DNA of 64,000 bases, taken from Chitinophagaceae bacterium BSSC1 (GTDB lineage: Bacteria; Bacteroidota; Bacteroidia; Chitinophagales; Chitinophagaceae). Numbering within the stretch: the stretch's first letter is position 1; every line of letters starts with the position of its first letter. A model generated the notes under the pieces. It had not been told where the DNA came from. It saw only the letters and a list, made by a program, of their open reading frames with translations, and made no database searches. The stretch lies in the NCBI GenBank assembly GCA_002256435.1, contig NKJC01000001.1, forward strand, positions 310,001-374,000. Direction: 5' to 3'. A program made the position numbers and the translations under genes. This document shows, piece after piece, positions 16,352 through 25,171 of this stretch.

Positions 16352-17449
16352 ATGCAAATCAAAGACATTATTCAGGTATTAGAAAAATTGGCACCGCCCA
16401 GCTATCAAGAATCCTATGATAATGCTGGATTAATTTTGGGTAATAGTCAATGGGAATGTACGGGGATCATTTGCAGTTTAGACGCAACAGAAGAAGTGAT
16501 TTTAGAAGCAAAAGCCAAGGGCTGTAACCTGGTGGTAGCTCACCACCCCATTCTATTTAAAGGCATCAAGCAACTCAATGGAAAGAACTATGTAGAGAAA
16601 ACCTTGATCACAGCCATTAAGTCTGATATAGCCATCTACGCCATTCATACCAACTTAGATAATGTAATTTGGGGAGTCAATGGCAAAATAGCGGATCAAA
16701 TTGGACTTATCAATCGGCAAATCCTGTCTCCGAAAGCTGGAATTTTGTCTAAACTGGTCTGTTTTGCACCAGAATCTGCGGTTGAAAATTTAAAAATCGC
16801 CTTATTTGCTACAGGGGCTGGTCATATTGGCAACTATAGTGAATGCAGTTTTGAAGTAAAGGGTTTGGGCAATTTTAAAGGAGCGGATGGCACCAACCCT
16901 ACCATCGGCCGGCCGGGCCAAAATACCAGTACCGAAGAGGTTAGAATAGAGTTTATACACCCTAACCATCTGCAAAAAAAGCTGGTTTCGGCCATGATCA
17001 AAGCCCATCCTTATGAAGAAGTGGCATATGACCTGATTTCATTAGACAATGATTATCAGCATGTTGGATCTGGAATTCTAGGAGAATTACCCGAGCCAAT
17101 GGAAGAAGCTACCCTATTGAACATGCTACAAACCAGTTTTGGTCTTTCTGTAATCAAACACAGCCCATTTTTAGAAAAAAGGGTACAAAAAATTGCCATC
17201 TGTGGTGGTGCGGGCAGTTTCTTGATAGGGTCAGCCATTGGGGCTGGGGCCGATGTCTTCATTACAGCAGACCTTAAATACCATGAGTTTTTTGACGCAA
17301 ATGGACGCATCCTGATTGCCGATATTGGGCACTGGGAAAGCGAACAATATACTACTGACCTGCTATTTGATATTTTACAGGCTAAATTCCCTACCTTTGC
17401 CGTCCTCAAATCAGTTATAAAAACCAATCCGGTGAACTATTTTCTGTAA
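16352..17449 (+). CDS. Nif3-like dinuclear metal centre protein (YbgI/YqfO type)
   Basis: A 365-residue protein of the NIF3 family, hexameric proteins with two metal ions in a toroid. Metal-ligand segments are VVAHHPILFKG and AIYAIHTNLDNV in the N-terminal half, and ITADLKYHEFFD and ADIGHWESEQ in the C-terminal half. The inserted middle domain (about residues 130-240, with VRIEFIHPNHLQKKLVSAMIKAHPYEEVAYDL) is the PII/CutA-like domain seen in the long YqfO type. The biochemical role is unsettled; GTP cyclohydrolase-like activity was proposed for some members. The zinc-ribbon coiled-coil gene follows after 31 bp, a pairing that recurs in other bacteria. Confidence 0.9.
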   Translation: MQIKDIIQVLEKLAPPSYQESYDNAGLILGNSQWECTGIICSLDATEEVILEAKAKGCNLVVAHHPILFKGIKQLNGKNYVEKTLITAIKSDIAIYAIHTNLDNVIWGVNGKIADQIGLINRQILSPKAGILSKLVCFAPESAVENLKIALFATGAGHIGNYSECSFEVKGLGNFKGADGTNPTIGRPGQNTSTEEVRIEFIHPNHLQKKLVSAMIKAHPYEEVAYDLISLDNDYQHVGSGILGELPEPMEEATLLNMLQTSFGLSVIKHSPFLEKRVQKIAICGGAGSFLIGSAIGAGADVFITADLKYHEFFDANGRILIADIGHWESEQYTTDLLFDILQAKFPTFAVLKSVIKTNPVNYFL

Positions 17450-17480
17450 GAGGGCAAAAACTCCAAATTTTATACTAGAT

Positions 17481-18236
17481 ATGGCATCTGTTAAAGATTT
17501 CTCCGTTGAAGAAAAACTGGTTAACCTAGTAAGGTTACAGAAAACTGATAGCAAACTGGATCAAATTCAGGTATTGAGGGGTGAATTACCCATGGAAGTG
17601 AGTGACTTAGAAGATGAGATCCTGGGTCTGCACAGTAGACAAACTCGTATTGAAGAAGAGATCAATGGGATCTCTGAATTCATTGAGGGTAAGAAAAATA
17701 CCATTAAAGAAAGCGAAGCGCTGATTGCTAAATACGAAAAGCAAAGCGAAAACGTAAAGAACAATCGTGAGTTTGAAGCTATCAATAAGGAAATTGAAAT
17801 GCAACAGTTAGAAATTAAACTAGCTGAAAAACATATCCGTGATGCCAACGAAGAATTGGCTGAAAAAATCAAAGCACTGGAAGTAGCTAAAAAACAAGTT
17901 GCTGTAAAAGAAGGTGTGTTGAATCACAAAAAAGGCGAACTAGAAAAGATTATTGCCGAAACTGAAAAAGAAGAAACCCATTTTAACAAGCAGAGTGCTG
18001 ATGCTCGCGGACATATTGACGAAAGACTGTTGTATAGCTATGACAGAATCCGTACCAGCTATCGCAATGGACTAGCTGTTGTGCCAGTTGAAAGAGATGC
18101 TTGCGGTGGTTGCTTCAACTCCATTCCTCCTCAGCGTCAAAGCGAAATTCGTTTGCACAAAAAAATCATTGTTTGTGAAAACTGCGGAAGAATCTTAGTA
18201 GATGCTGACCTGAACGATACAGTAGAAGCGAAGTAA
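17481..18236 (+). CDS. Coiled-coil protein with C4-type zinc ribbon
   Basis: A 251-residue protein. Residues from about 20 to 175 form a long Glu/Lys-rich antiparallel coiled coil. The C-terminus is a zinc ribbon with two Cys pairs, in DACGGCFNSIPPQ and VCENCGRIL. This architecture matches the CT398/HP0958 group (C4-type zinc ribbon, DUF164-like). Members have been linked to RNA or sigma-factor binding and flagellar regulation in other phyla. No motility genes are nearby, so I give no specific function. It is adjacent to the Nif3-like gene, and a conserved gene pair suggests they work together. Confidence 0.85.
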   Translation: MASVKDFSVEEKLVNLVRLQKTDSKLDQIQVLRGELPMEVSDLEDEILGLHSRQTRIEEEINGISEFIEGKKNTIKESEALIAKYEKQSENVKNNREFEAINKEIEMQQLEIKLAEKHIRDANEELAEKIKALEVAKKQVAVKEGVLNHKKGELEKIIAETEKEETHFNKQSADARGHIDERLLYSYDRIRTSYRNGLAVVPVERDACGGCFNSIPPQRQSEIRLHKKIIVCENCGRILVDADLNDTVEAK

Positions 18237-18305
18237 CTGTTAAAAGAAGAATTTTATACCATAAAGGGCATGCTTAATCGCTGCCCTTTATTATTTTACA
18301 CAAGC

Positions 18306-19796
18306 ATGCATCTAAAGTCTTTTTTATTAATGATACTGGTTGTATTGGCCCTGCGGGCCGATGCAGAAAAAGTGTATGATTTCAATAGCACTTGTCAACA
18401 GGCGTTTCAAGAAATTACCAAACTCAAACTTGCCCGTGGTATAGCGTTGGTTGAAAAAGCCAAGCAACAGAATCCAGACAATTTGATTCCTCTTTTACTA
18501 GATGACTATATAGACTTTTTCATTTTGTTTTTTAATGAAGACCCTACAGAATACAAAAATCGGTATCCACATTTTACAGAAAGATTAGCGCTATTAGAAG
18601 ATGGGCCAAAAAATTCCCCTTTCTATAATTTCTGTTTGAGCACCGTACGCATTCACAAAGCCGCAGTAGCAGTAAAATTTGGACAAACTTGGTCAGCTGG
18701 TTGGGATTTTAGAAAAGCCTACTTACTCTTAAAAGAGAATCAGAAAAAACATCCTACTTTCTTACCAAATCAGTTAATGTCTGGTGCATTAATTGCTGCT
18801 ATTGGAACAATCCCATCCAGTTATAAATGGATAGTCAGTCTGTTTGGCATGAAAGGCTCTATTTCAGAAGGGATGAACCTAGTACGCAACTTTACCTTTA
18901 GCAATGATCCATGGGCAAAAATTTTTGCTAACGAATCTGCTTTTGTATACGGCTATTTGATGTTTTATATTGAAAACAAAAAAGACGAAGCCCTAGCTTT
19001 TGTACAACAAAGAAAACTAGACCTTGTACACAATCATTTGCATTGTTTTATGGCCGCCAATCTTGCCATCAACAACAAACAAAGTGCTTTGGCTGGCAAC
19101 TGGATTCTTAACAGAGACAAGAGTCCAGAATACCTTGTCACTCCTATTTGGGATTTTGAGATGGGTTTTGTTAAACTCTATCACGTAGAACTAGCAGAAT
19201 CAATCAAATATTTAGAACAATATCAGAAAGATTTCAAGGGTAGATTCTATGTAAAAGATGCATATAATAAATTGAGTTGGGCTTATTATTTACAAGGCAA
19301 CCAAGCTGCAGCTACTGCCGCTAGAAATAAAATATTAAAATACGGCGCCTTAGACACAGACGCAGATAAAAAGGCACAGAAAGATGCTAAGACCAATTTT
19401 TGGCCAAATCCCATTTTATTAAAAGCAAGACTTTTGAGTGATGGTGGTTTTCACAAAGAAGCTTTGGGCATTTTATATGGTAAATCCATTGAACAATTTA
19501 CTACCGAGGAAGATAGATTAGAATTTACCTATCGCGTAGCAAGAATCTATGACGACCTTGGCCGTAAAGACGATGCCATCAAGTATTATCAAACTGCTAT
19601 AGTGTTGGGTGAACACAGAAAGGAATATTATGCAGCAAGGGCTGCCTTGCAGATTGCACAGATCTATGAAGAACGGGGACAAAAAGCATTGGCTATTACA
19701 TATTATCAGAAATGCCTAGGCATGGATGACCATGAATACAAGGATTCCATTGACCAACGTGCCAAATCAGGCATTAGTAGGTGTAAGGGAGAATAA
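18306..19796 (+). CDS. TPR-repeat protein, exported
   Basis: A 496-residue protein from the ATG at 18306, with signal peptide MHLKSFLLMILVVLALRADA. The remainder is helical. TPR-like pairs are clearest near the C-terminus, in YRVARIYDDLGRKDDAIKYYQTA and LQIAQIYEERGQKALAITYYQKCL. The middle segment is not recognisable as a known enzyme. Periplasmic TPR proteins are usually scaffolds in envelope complexes. An in-frame upstream start (18270) would put extra hydrophilic residues before the signal peptide and is less likely. The gene is 70 bp after the zinc-ribbon gene and is followed by recN after 94 bp. Confidence 0.75.
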   Translation: MHLKSFLLMILVVLALRADAEKVYDFNSTCQQAFQEITKLKLARGIALVEKAKQQNPDNLIPLLLDDYIDFFILFFNEDPTEYKNRYPHFTERLALLEDGPKNSPFYNFCLSTVRIHKAAVAVKFGQTWSAGWDFRKAYLLLKENQKKHPTFLPNQLMSGALIAAIGTIPSSYKWIVSLFGMKGSISEGMNLVRNFTFSNDPWAKIFANESAFVYGYLMFYIENKKDEALAFVQQRKLDLVHNHLHCFMAANLAINNKQSALAGNWILNRDKSPEYLVTPIWDFEMGFVKLYHVELAESIKYLEQYQKDFKGRFYVKDAYNKLSWAYYLQGNQAAATAARNKILKYGALDTDADKKAQKDAKTNFWPNPILLKARLLSDGGFHKEALGILYGKSIEQFTTEEDRLEFTYRVARIYDDLGRKDDAIKYYQTAIVLGEHRKEYYAARAALQIAQIYEERGQKALAITYYQKCLGMDDHEYKDSIDQRAKSGISRCKGE

Positions 19797-19890
19797 AATG
19801 TTTACAGTTCTAGCATTTACCCTGTCTTTGATTTGCTCAACCGTTAGAGCTTCTATAAATTGCAGCAGTTAGTTGCTAAAAAGAATCTTC

Positions 19891-21552
19891 ATGCTTCGGA
19901 AATTACAGATTCAACATTACGCCATTATTGACGCCATAGATATTGAATTCTCTGGACAACTCAATATCATCACTGGAGAAACCGGTGCGGGTAAGAGTAT
20001 CCTCATGGGTGCGTTGAGCCTAATTTTGGGAGACCGAGCAGACAGTTCCGTGTTAATGTATCCAGACAAGAAATGTGTGATTGAAGGCTATTTTAGTGCT
20101 GGTCAAAAAACGGCTGTATTAGACTTTTTAAAGGCCAATGATTTTGACTTGGAAGATGAATTGGTACTCAGAAGAGAAATAGCCCCCAACGGTAAGTCTA
20201 GGGCATTTATCAATGATACCCCAACTACCTTACAACAAATTAGGGAACTAGCTTCTTTATTGGTAGACCTTCACCAACAATTTGACACCCTAAGCTTAGG
20301 CGATGCCAGTTTTCAACGCAATGTGATTGATGCGTTGGCTGCCAACCAGGACAGACTGCAAGCCTATCAAATTATTTATCAAGAATGGCAGCAAACTGTT
20401 AAGCGCCTGGATGCTCTCATTCAACAAAAACAAGATTTTCAAAAAGATAGGGACTATCACCAATTTCAATTAGACGAATTGGCTGAATTATCACTCAAGG
20501 AAAATGAGCTAGAAGAATTAGACGCAGAATTACAATTGCTCTCAAACGCAGAAGGCATTAAAACGGCTTTGAGTAAACTGCAATTTGAATTAGAAGAATC
20601 TGAGCAACCTGTGCTTCCTCTATTCAAACAATGGATTAATCAATTACAATCTTTTAGTGGCTATCATAGTTCCTTGCAAAGTATCATTGATAGACTGCAT
20701 AGTAGCCAAGTAGAATTACAAGATATTGCTGACGAGATTGGCAGCTTGAATGGAAAAGTACATTTTGATGAAAAAAGAATTGAATGGATTAATGAGCGCT
20801 TGACGGTAGGTTATCGCTTGTTAAAAAAACATGGCGCAAAAACCACCCAAGAACTTTTAGACATTCAACAAAATTTAGCATCACGATTAGAAGCCGTTTT
20901 ACAGATTGATGATACCATTACAGAACTAACCATTGCTGTTGAAGCCCTTGCCAAAAAAGCGGTTCATGCAGCCAATGAATTGAGTGTTGCTAGAAAAGCG
21001 CAACAAGAACCTCTAGCATCAAAAGTAAATGCGTTGTTGCATCAAGTAGGAATGCCCAATGCTAGATTGAAAATTACTATAGACAGTACGCAACAGCTTC
21101 AGGCATTTGGCCATGATCAAATAGAGTTCTTATTTGACGCCAACAAAAGCAATAGATTTGAACCCATTAGAAAAGTGGCTAGTGGTGGTGAATTAAGTAG
21201 GCTCATGCTTTGTATCAAATCTTTGGTGGCTGAGTCCATTGACCTTGCAACTTTAATCTTTGATGAAATTGATACGGGCATTTCTGGAGAAGCAGCCAAA
21301 CAAGTAGGACTGATTATGAAAGAGCTGTCTAAGAAAAGACAGATCATTTGTATTACCCATCAACCGCAGATTGCGGGCAAAGCATCAGCGCATTTTTACG
21401 TGTACAAAGAAAACCAAGGCAATAGGATTAAAACCAATCTCAAGCTTTTAGAAAAACAAGAATCCATGAATGCCATTGCCAGAATGTTGGGAGGAGAAAC
21501 CCCTTCTGCTGCTGCCATAGAGCATGCAAAAGAAATGATGCTGGATCATTAA
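19891..21552 (+). CDS. recN: DNA repair protein RecN
   Basis: RecN is an SMC-like ATPase that acts early at double-strand breaks. The 553-residue product has the Walker A motif GETGAGKSILMGAL near residue 31 and a long central coiled-coil region with DLHQQFDTLSLGD. The C-terminal half carries the signature ASGGELSRLMLCIKSL and the Walker B segment TLIFDEIDTGISGEAA, followed by CITHQPQIAGKA with the switch His. The ATG at 19891 gives MLRKLQIQHYAIID, matching the family N-terminus; an open frame from 19873 adds six residues. Length is normal for RecN. Confidence 0.95.
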   Translation: MLRKLQIQHYAIIDAIDIEFSGQLNIITGETGAGKSILMGALSLILGDRADSSVLMYPDKKCVIEGYFSAGQKTAVLDFLKANDFDLEDELVLRREIAPNGKSRAFINDTPTTLQQIRELASLLVDLHQQFDTLSLGDASFQRNVIDALAANQDRLQAYQIIYQEWQQTVKRLDALIQQKQDFQKDRDYHQFQLDELAELSLKENELEELDAELQLLSNAEGIKTALSKLQFELEESEQPVLPLFKQWINQLQSFSGYHSSLQSIIDRLHSSQVELQDIADEIGSLNGKVHFDEKRIEWINERLTVGYRLLKKHGAKTTQELLDIQQNLASRLEAVLQIDDTITELTIAVEALAKKAVHAANELSVARKAQQEPLASKVNALLHQVGMPNARLKITIDSTQQLQAFGHDQIEFLFDANKSNRFEPIRKVASGGELSRLMLCIKSLVAESIDLATLIFDEIDTGISGEAAKQVGLIMKELSKKRQIICITHQPQIAGKASAHFYVYKENQGNRIKTNLKLLEKQESMNAIARMLGGETPSAAAIEHAKEMMLDH

Positions 21553-21571
21553 TAATATTAAATCAAACACT

Positions 21572-21847
21572 ATGAACTGGGATCAAATCATTGAATGGGT
21601 AGGATTGTTTGGAGCTTTTTTGAGCTCTGTTACTTTTATACCGCAGGTATGGTTGGCATGGAAAACAAAAAGCGTAGGAGACTTAAGTCTTGGAATGCTA
21701 TTGATTGTATTTACCAGCGTCATTGTCTGGCTGGTATATGGCATCTATTTAAAATTGCTACCCGTAATCATTGCCAATAGCATCATATTTATATTATCAT
21801 TGGTACTACTCTATTTCAAATTCACTTTTCCCAAAAAGAATAGCTAG
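21572..21847 (+). CDS. SemiSWEET sugar transporter (PQ-loop family)
   Basis: A 91-residue membrane protein with three predicted transmembrane helices. The PQ-loop motif is in SSVTFIPQVWLAWKTKS, followed by the conserved DLSLGML and a Trp/Tyr pair (VIVWLVYGIYLKLLPV). This is the layout of bacterial SemiSWEETs, which dimerise to give a sugar pore with a central sugar-binding pocket. Length and the position of the Pro in helix 1 fit. The sugar is not known. It follows recN by 20 bp and is the last gene before a hairpin, so it may be co-transcribed with recN. Confidence 0.88.
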   Translation: MNWDQIIEWVGLFGAFLSSVTFIPQVWLAWKTKSVGDLSLGMLLIVFTSVIVWLVYGIYLKLLPVIIANSIIFILSLVLLYFKFTFPKKNS

Positions 21848-21863
21848 TTTAAAATAATGTTTT

Positions 21864-21903
21864 AATGCAAGAAGCCACTCCCAACGGAATGGCTTCTTGC
21901 ATT
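21864..21903. terminator. Hairpin between SemiSWEET and the DUF2795-like gene
   Basis: AATGCAAGAAGCCA (21864-21877) pairs with TGGCTTCTTGCATT (21890-21903), loop of 12 nt. On the minus strand it is followed by AAAACATTATTTT, which is only weakly U-rich. It sits between convergent genes. Confidence 0.65.
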
Positions 21904-21927
21904 GACTATGGTCTATACCCTAAGGGT

Positions 21928-22149
21928 TTAGTATTCGTCTTCGTTGAACATGAAATCTTCCTGACTTGGATAGTCCGGCCAGATGTCTTCAATGCTCTCG
22001 TACACTTCTCCCTCGTCTTCCAGTTCTTGCAGGTTTTCTACCACTTCAATGGGTGCACCGCTACGAATTGAATAGTCAATCAATTCATCTTTGGTAGCAG
22101 GCCAGGGAGCTTCTTCCAGATAACTTGCTAATTCTAATGTCCAGAACAT
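21928..22149 (-). CDS. Small acidic protein of the DUF2795 type
   Basis: A 73-residue protein with MFWTLELASYLEEAPWPATKDELIDYSIRSGAPIEVV at the N-terminus and a very acidic C-terminus (ELEDEGEVYESIEDIWPDYP, FNEDEY). The first part resembles DUF2795, in which a short helix-turn-helix-like domain has repeated hydrophobic positions (LASYLEE..P..K..L...A). I do not know its function. The open frame extends upstream to 22329, but those residues are not conserved-looking and would overlap lolD; the ATG at 22149 is preceded by a consensus promoter. It is divergent from lolD. Confidence 0.75.
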   Translation of the reverse strand: MFWTLELASYLEEAPWPATKDELIDYSIRSGAPIEVVENLQELEDEGEVYESIEDIWPDYPSQEDFMFNEDEY

Positions 22150-22165
22150 GTCTTTAAAATTTTTG

Positions 22166-22196
22166 CAAATGTAACCGTATAAAGTAAACAACCCAA
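22166..22196 (-). promoter_or_regulatory. Promoter of the DUF2795-like gene
   Basis: TACATTTG (22173-22166, minus strand) matches TAnnTTTG. TTG (22196-22194) lies 20 nt upstream. Confidence 0.55.
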
Positions 22197-22290
22197 CCCA
22201 AGTTTTCAAGGATGTGCAAATAAATCCCCAAATTTGGTCTGACTTGGCCTTGCTTTTGTAGGTTTGCAAGTATAACCCATACTGAATCAA

Positions 22291-22947
22291 ATGCTTAAAG
22301 CCCATCATATTACCAAATCCTATGGACAACTTTCTGTATTGAAGGGTGTGGATATTTCAGTAAACAGGGGTGAAATTGTCAGTATTTTGGGTTCTTCCGG
22401 CGCAGGCAAGAGTAGTTTGCTGCATATTTTGGGCACCCTAGACAGTGCCGATTCAGGAACCATTAGCATTAATGGCCAGTCAGTAGAAAAGCTAAAAGGA
22501 AAAGAATTGGCTGCTTTTAGAAACAAACATATTGGATTTGTATTCCAGTTTCACCATTTGCTACCCGAATTTTCCGCACTTGAGAATGTGTGTATTCCCG
22601 GATGGATAGCAGGCAGAAAAAGAAAAGAAGTAGAAGAGCAAGCAGCTGCTTTATTAGAAAAACTGGGTTTGGGAAATAGAAAAGAGCACAAACCGCAGGA
22701 ACTTTCTGGTGGTGAACAACAAAGAGTGGCAGTAGCCCGGGCTTTGATTAATCAGCCAGTGATTGTATTTGCAGACGAGCCTACTGGCAATTTAGACAGT
22801 AAGAATGCCAAAGAATTGCATGATTTATTTGTGTCTCTGAGAAATGAGTTTCAACAAACTTTTTTGATAGTGACCCACAATGAAGAATTGGCCGCTATGA
22901 GTGACCGTAGCCTCTTTATGCGAGACGGGTTAATCATACAACCCTAA
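22291..22947 (+). CDS. lolD: Lipoprotein-release ABC transporter ATP-binding protein LolD
   Basis: LolD is the ATPase of LolCDE, which moves lipoproteins from the inner membrane to LolA. The 218-residue protein has Walker A ([11 protein letters not shown]), the Q-loop ([18 protein letters not shown]), the signature [15 protein letters not shown], Walker B ([14 protein letters not shown]) and the His switch ([10 protein letters not shown]). [11 protein letters not shown] and the ENKHIGF-like segment [10 protein letters not shown] are typical of the LolD/MacB subfamily. No LolC/E permease lies next to it, as is often the case in this phylum. The ATG at 22291 leaves 141 bp to the divergent DUF2795-like gene. 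Confidence 0.9.
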   Translation: MLKAHHITKSYGQLSVLKGVDISVNRGEIVSILGSSGAGKSSLLHILGTLDSADSGTISINGQSVEKLKGKELAAFRNKHIGFVFQFHHLLPEFSALENVCIPGWIAGRKRKEVEEQAAALLEKLGLGNRKEHKPQELSGGEQQRVAVARALINQPVIVFADEPTGNLDSKNAKELHDLFVSLRNEFQQTFLIVTHNEELAAMSDRSLFMRDGLIIQP

Positions 22948-22961
22948 AAATGATTGGAAAA

Positions 22962-23525
22962 CTAAGACAGTCTTGGTCTCCAGGGCTTCTCAGGCACTTG
23001 CAGTAAATGCCCAATATATCTGGATAGCTGGAATAAATAATCGCTCAAGCGATTTAAATATTTAATCACCAGCGGGTCAACAAACAATTCGTGTTCCATC
23101 ATATTTACGCAGCACCTTTCAGATCTTCTGCAAACACAGCGCGCCACGTGTGCAGTTGAAATAGCTGGATGCCCTCCAGGTAGAATAAAAAATTTCATAG
23201 GAGGCAAAAGCTCATTCATGCTATCAATCTCTTTTTCTAAAAACAGGATATCCGATTCCTTTAAGTCTGGAATCTTCATCATGGGTTCTTTTTCTGGATC
23301 ACAGGCCAAGGAAGAACCAATGGTAAATAAACGGTCCTGTACTTCTGTAAGGGTAGTTTTGGAACGAGTGTCAGTTAAATGATCACCTAACAGACCAATA
23401 TAAGAATTGAGCTCATCAATGGTTCCGTAGGTATCAATCCGAATATGGCTTTTGGCCACTTTGGTTCCGCCAATCAAACTGGTTTTACCCAAGTCACCGG
23501 TTTTGGTATAAATTTTCATCGCCAT
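22962..23525 (-). CDS. Cob(I)yrinic acid a,c-diamide adenosyltransferase, PduO type
   Basis: A 187-residue protein of the PduO/CobO-like adenosyltransferase family, which adds the adenosyl group to cob(I)alamin to make coenzyme B12. It begins MAMKIYTKTGDLGKTSLIGG, the ATP-binding N-terminus. It has the TYGTIDELNSYIG helix, ILPGGHPAISTAHVARCVCRRSERCC with the conserved Arg and His, and LNRLSDYLFQLSRYI near the end. A second ATG at 23519 is an equally possible start. No B12-dependent enzyme lies in the window, so the source of demand for cofactor is elsewhere. It lies convergently beside lolD with 14 bp between the two ends. Confidence 0.93.
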   Translation of the reverse strand: MAMKIYTKTGDLGKTSLIGGTKVAKSHIRIDTYGTIDELNSYIGLLGDHLTDTRSKTTLTEVQDRLFTIGSSLACDPEKEPMMKIPDLKESDILFLEKEIDSMNELLPPMKFFILPGGHPAISTAHVARCVCRRSERCCVNMMEHELFVDPLVIKYLNRLSDYLFQLSRYIGHLLQVPEKPWRPRLS

Positions 23526-23591
23526 ATAGTCCTAGTATTTATCTCTACCCTTCCTAACAAAAGTAATTTTTAAAGGTTCAGAAATAAAAAA

Positions 23592-23611
23592 GGAGAGAAT
23601 CACTTCTCTCC
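23592..23611 (-). terminator. Intrinsic terminator after the MacB-type ATPase gene
   Basis: Stem GGAGAGAA (23592-23599) / TTCTCTCC (23604-23611), followed on the minus strand by TTTTTTATTTC. Confidence 0.85.
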
Positions 23612-23633
23612 ACAATTTCTCTACTTTTTGGTA

Positions 23634-24350
23634 TTAATGACTGTGATGGGTAACCATGTCATCTGTTTTAACCCTATCGCTTTCTATTAATCCGTCTCTT
23701 AAGCGGACAATTCTATGCGCATATCCAGCAATATCTTCTTCATGGGTAACCAATACCACGGTATTACCCGCTTCTTGAATCTTTCCAAAAATGCGCATTA
23801 CTTCTACAGATGTTTTGGAATCCAGGTTACCAGTAGGTTCATCAGCCAATAATAGCGATGGATTGTTAACCAAGGCCCTAGCAATGGCCACACGCTGAAT
23901 TTGACCACCAGACAACTCATTTGACTTGTGGTGGCTTCTTTCTGCCAGATCCACTTTTTTCAAAGCTTCCATGGCGCGTTCAGTTCTTTCTTTTTTATTG
24001 ATTCCTGCATAAATTAAAGGCAGGGCCACATTTTCTACCGCTGTTAACCTTGGCAATAAATTGAACTGTTGGAATACAAACCCAATTTCAACATTACGCA
24101 CACCCGCCAAATCATCATCGGCCATTTTGCTAACATCTTTACCATTCAAGATATACCTTCCGCCAGTGGGAGAATCCAAGCAACCCAAGATATTCATCAG
24201 GGTACTCTTACCACTTCCAGAGGGTCCCATTAGGGCCACATATTCATTTTTAAAAATGTCTAAAGAGATACCTTTCAATACTGGAATAGCTTGGTTGCCC
24301 ATGAAATAGCTTTTTTCAATGGCTTCCAGTTTGATAATTGAATCGTTCAT
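23634..24350 (-). CDS. ABC transporter ATP-binding protein, MacB/LolD-like
   Basis: A 238-residue ATPase with Walker A ([18 protein letters not shown]), the Q-loop ([26 protein letters not shown]), the signature [17 protein letters not shown], Walker B ([13 protein letters not shown]) and the switch His ([11 protein letters not shown]). The chain ends in a His-rich tail (MVTHHSH). The [11 protein letters not shown] segment places it in the MacB/LolD group, which power efflux or lipoprotein handling with a FtsX-type permease. No permease gene is adjacent. It starts 22 bp after gatC on the same strand and is followed by a terminator, so the two are likely co-transcribed, though no functional link is evident. 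Confidence 0.9.
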   Translation of the reverse strand: MNDSIIKLEAIEKSYFMGNQAIPVLKGISLDIFKNEYVALMGPSGSGKSTLMNILGCLDSPTGGRYILNGKDVSKMADDDLAGVRNVEIGFVFQQFNLLPRLTAVENVALPLIYAGINKKERTERAMEALKKVDLAERSHHKSNELSGGQIQRVAIARALVNNPSLLLADEPTGNLDSKTSVEVMRIFGKIQEAGNTVVLVTHEEDIAGYAHRIVRLRDGLIESDRVKTDDMVTHHSH

Positions 24351-24372
24351 ATATGGCGGTTAATGTGGTGAT

Positions 24373-24663
24373 TTATTTTTTGATAACGGTAGGCACTTTA
24401 AAAAAAGCTTCGTCTGCTAAAGGTGCATTTAACAATGCATCTTCTCTATTGATGGATCCTTGAACCTGGTCTTGGCGTAATATATTTACGGCATCACCCA
24501 TATGTAATAAAGGCTCTACCCCATTGGTATCAACGCTTTGAAGCTGTTCAATAAAACCTACCATTTTTTGAAGATCATTTCTAATCTCGTCAGTACCCTC
24601 CTGGTCAAAAGACAGTTTTGATAGGTTGGCCAAATTGCCTACTAGTTCATTTGTAATTTCCAT
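24373..24663 (-). CDS. gatC: Asp-tRNA(Asn)/Glu-tRNA(Gln) amidotransferase subunit C
   Basis: GatC is the small subunit that stabilises the GatCAB complex, which converts Glu-tRNA(Gln) and Asp-tRNA(Asn) to their amide forms. The 96-residue product has the typical N-terminus ELVGNLANLSKLSFDQEG, the DLQKMVGFIEQLQSVDTNGVEPLLH block, LRQDQV, and the C-terminal NAPLADEAFFKVPTVIKK, which is the common family ending. Length is normal. GatA and GatB are not nearby. The gene precedes the MacB-type ATPase by 22 bp. Confidence 0.95.
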   Translation of the reverse strand: MEITNELVGNLANLSKLSFDQEGTDEIRNDLQKMVGFIEQLQSVDTNGVEPLLHMGDAVNILRQDQVQGSINREDALLNAPLADEAFFKVPTVIKK

Positions 24664-24944
24664 TAGAACAAAAATAATTGAAACTAGGGCAATTCAATTC
24701 AGTTATTGTTGAAAGGCAATTTTACCCAAATAATGGTTAAAAATCGGGATGTGGCAAGTTTAATCTGTTTGATCCACTTAGAATTTGGACATTTTTGTTA
24801 AAGCATTTTTGTTCAAATGGCAATAGGTTATTAACAATTTGAAAGGAATAACTGTGAATTACACAATTATTAAAAAAATTAACACAAAAAAAAAGATATC
24901 TATATAATTAATTATTAAATTGTAGTTACAAAATCCCCCCGATT

Positions 24945-25025
24945 ATGTTAGTCTATGTACTACTTGCGATCTACCTAGTATGCTTGTATGTGGCGTACAA
25001 AGGTGCAGCAACTTCGGAAAACTGA
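24945..25025 (+). CDS. Candidate 26-residue single-span membrane peptide
   Basis: A short frame in a 508-bp gap between gatC and fadN. The 26 residues begin MLVYVLLAIYLVCLYVAYK, a hydrophobic span of about 18 residues followed by Lys, and end GAATSEN. A strong hairpin with a T-run follows 35 bases after the stop, so the region looks like a complete small transcription unit. There is no clear ribosome-binding site, which is normal for this phylum. I do not recognise a family. The composition resembles small accessory subunits such as KdpF or CydX, but no partner operon is adjacent. It could instead be a short RNA with a chance frame. Confidence 0.45.
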   Translation: MLVYVLLAIYLVCLYVAYKGAATSEN

Positions 25026-25060
25026 CATCCTACAGGATTCAGTAGAGTAAGAAATTGCTA

Positions 25061-25095
25061 AAAACCTCAGTAAATCCCAATACTGAGGTTTTTTT
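25061..25095 (+). terminator. Intrinsic terminator after the small peptide frame
   Basis: AAAACCTCAGTA (25061-25072) pairs with TACTGAGGTTTT (25081-25092), loop 8 nt, followed by a T-run to 25095. It lies 36-70 bases after the peptide stop and well upstream of fadN. Confidence 0.85.
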
Positions 25096-25126
25096 GTGTC
25101 AAATATTTTCCATTAACTTCGGGTAA

Positions 25127-25151
25127 TTAGTTGCATAACTAACTAATTTTG
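25127..25151 (+). promoter_or_regulatory. Operator-like palindrome and -7 box upstream of fadN
   Basis: TTAGTT-GCAT-AACTAA (25127-25142) is a perfect inverted repeat. It abuts TAATTTTG (25144-25151), which matches the -7 consensus TAnnTTTG. The ATG follows at 25172. The repeat could be a repressor site such as a TetR-type fatty-acid regulator. Confidence 0.45.
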
Positions 25152-25171
25152 ACGATCCTTAAATTGCTAAT

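Noticed and set aside
17468..17480. TATACTAGA sequence before the zinc-ribbon gene as a copy of the palindrome array
   Set aside because: Only the left half-site is present without AGTATA; such half-sites also occur before other starts and fit a promoter-like sequence.
19798..19872. 24-codon frame with a signal-peptide-like start between the TPR protein and recN
   Set aside because: It lies in a 94-bp gap, is very short and has no terminator or conserved motif; it is likely chance.
22150..22329. N-terminal extension of the DUF2795-like protein to 22329
   Set aside because: It would overlap the lolD start, and a consensus promoter lies inside it, so the shorter start at 22149 is preferred.
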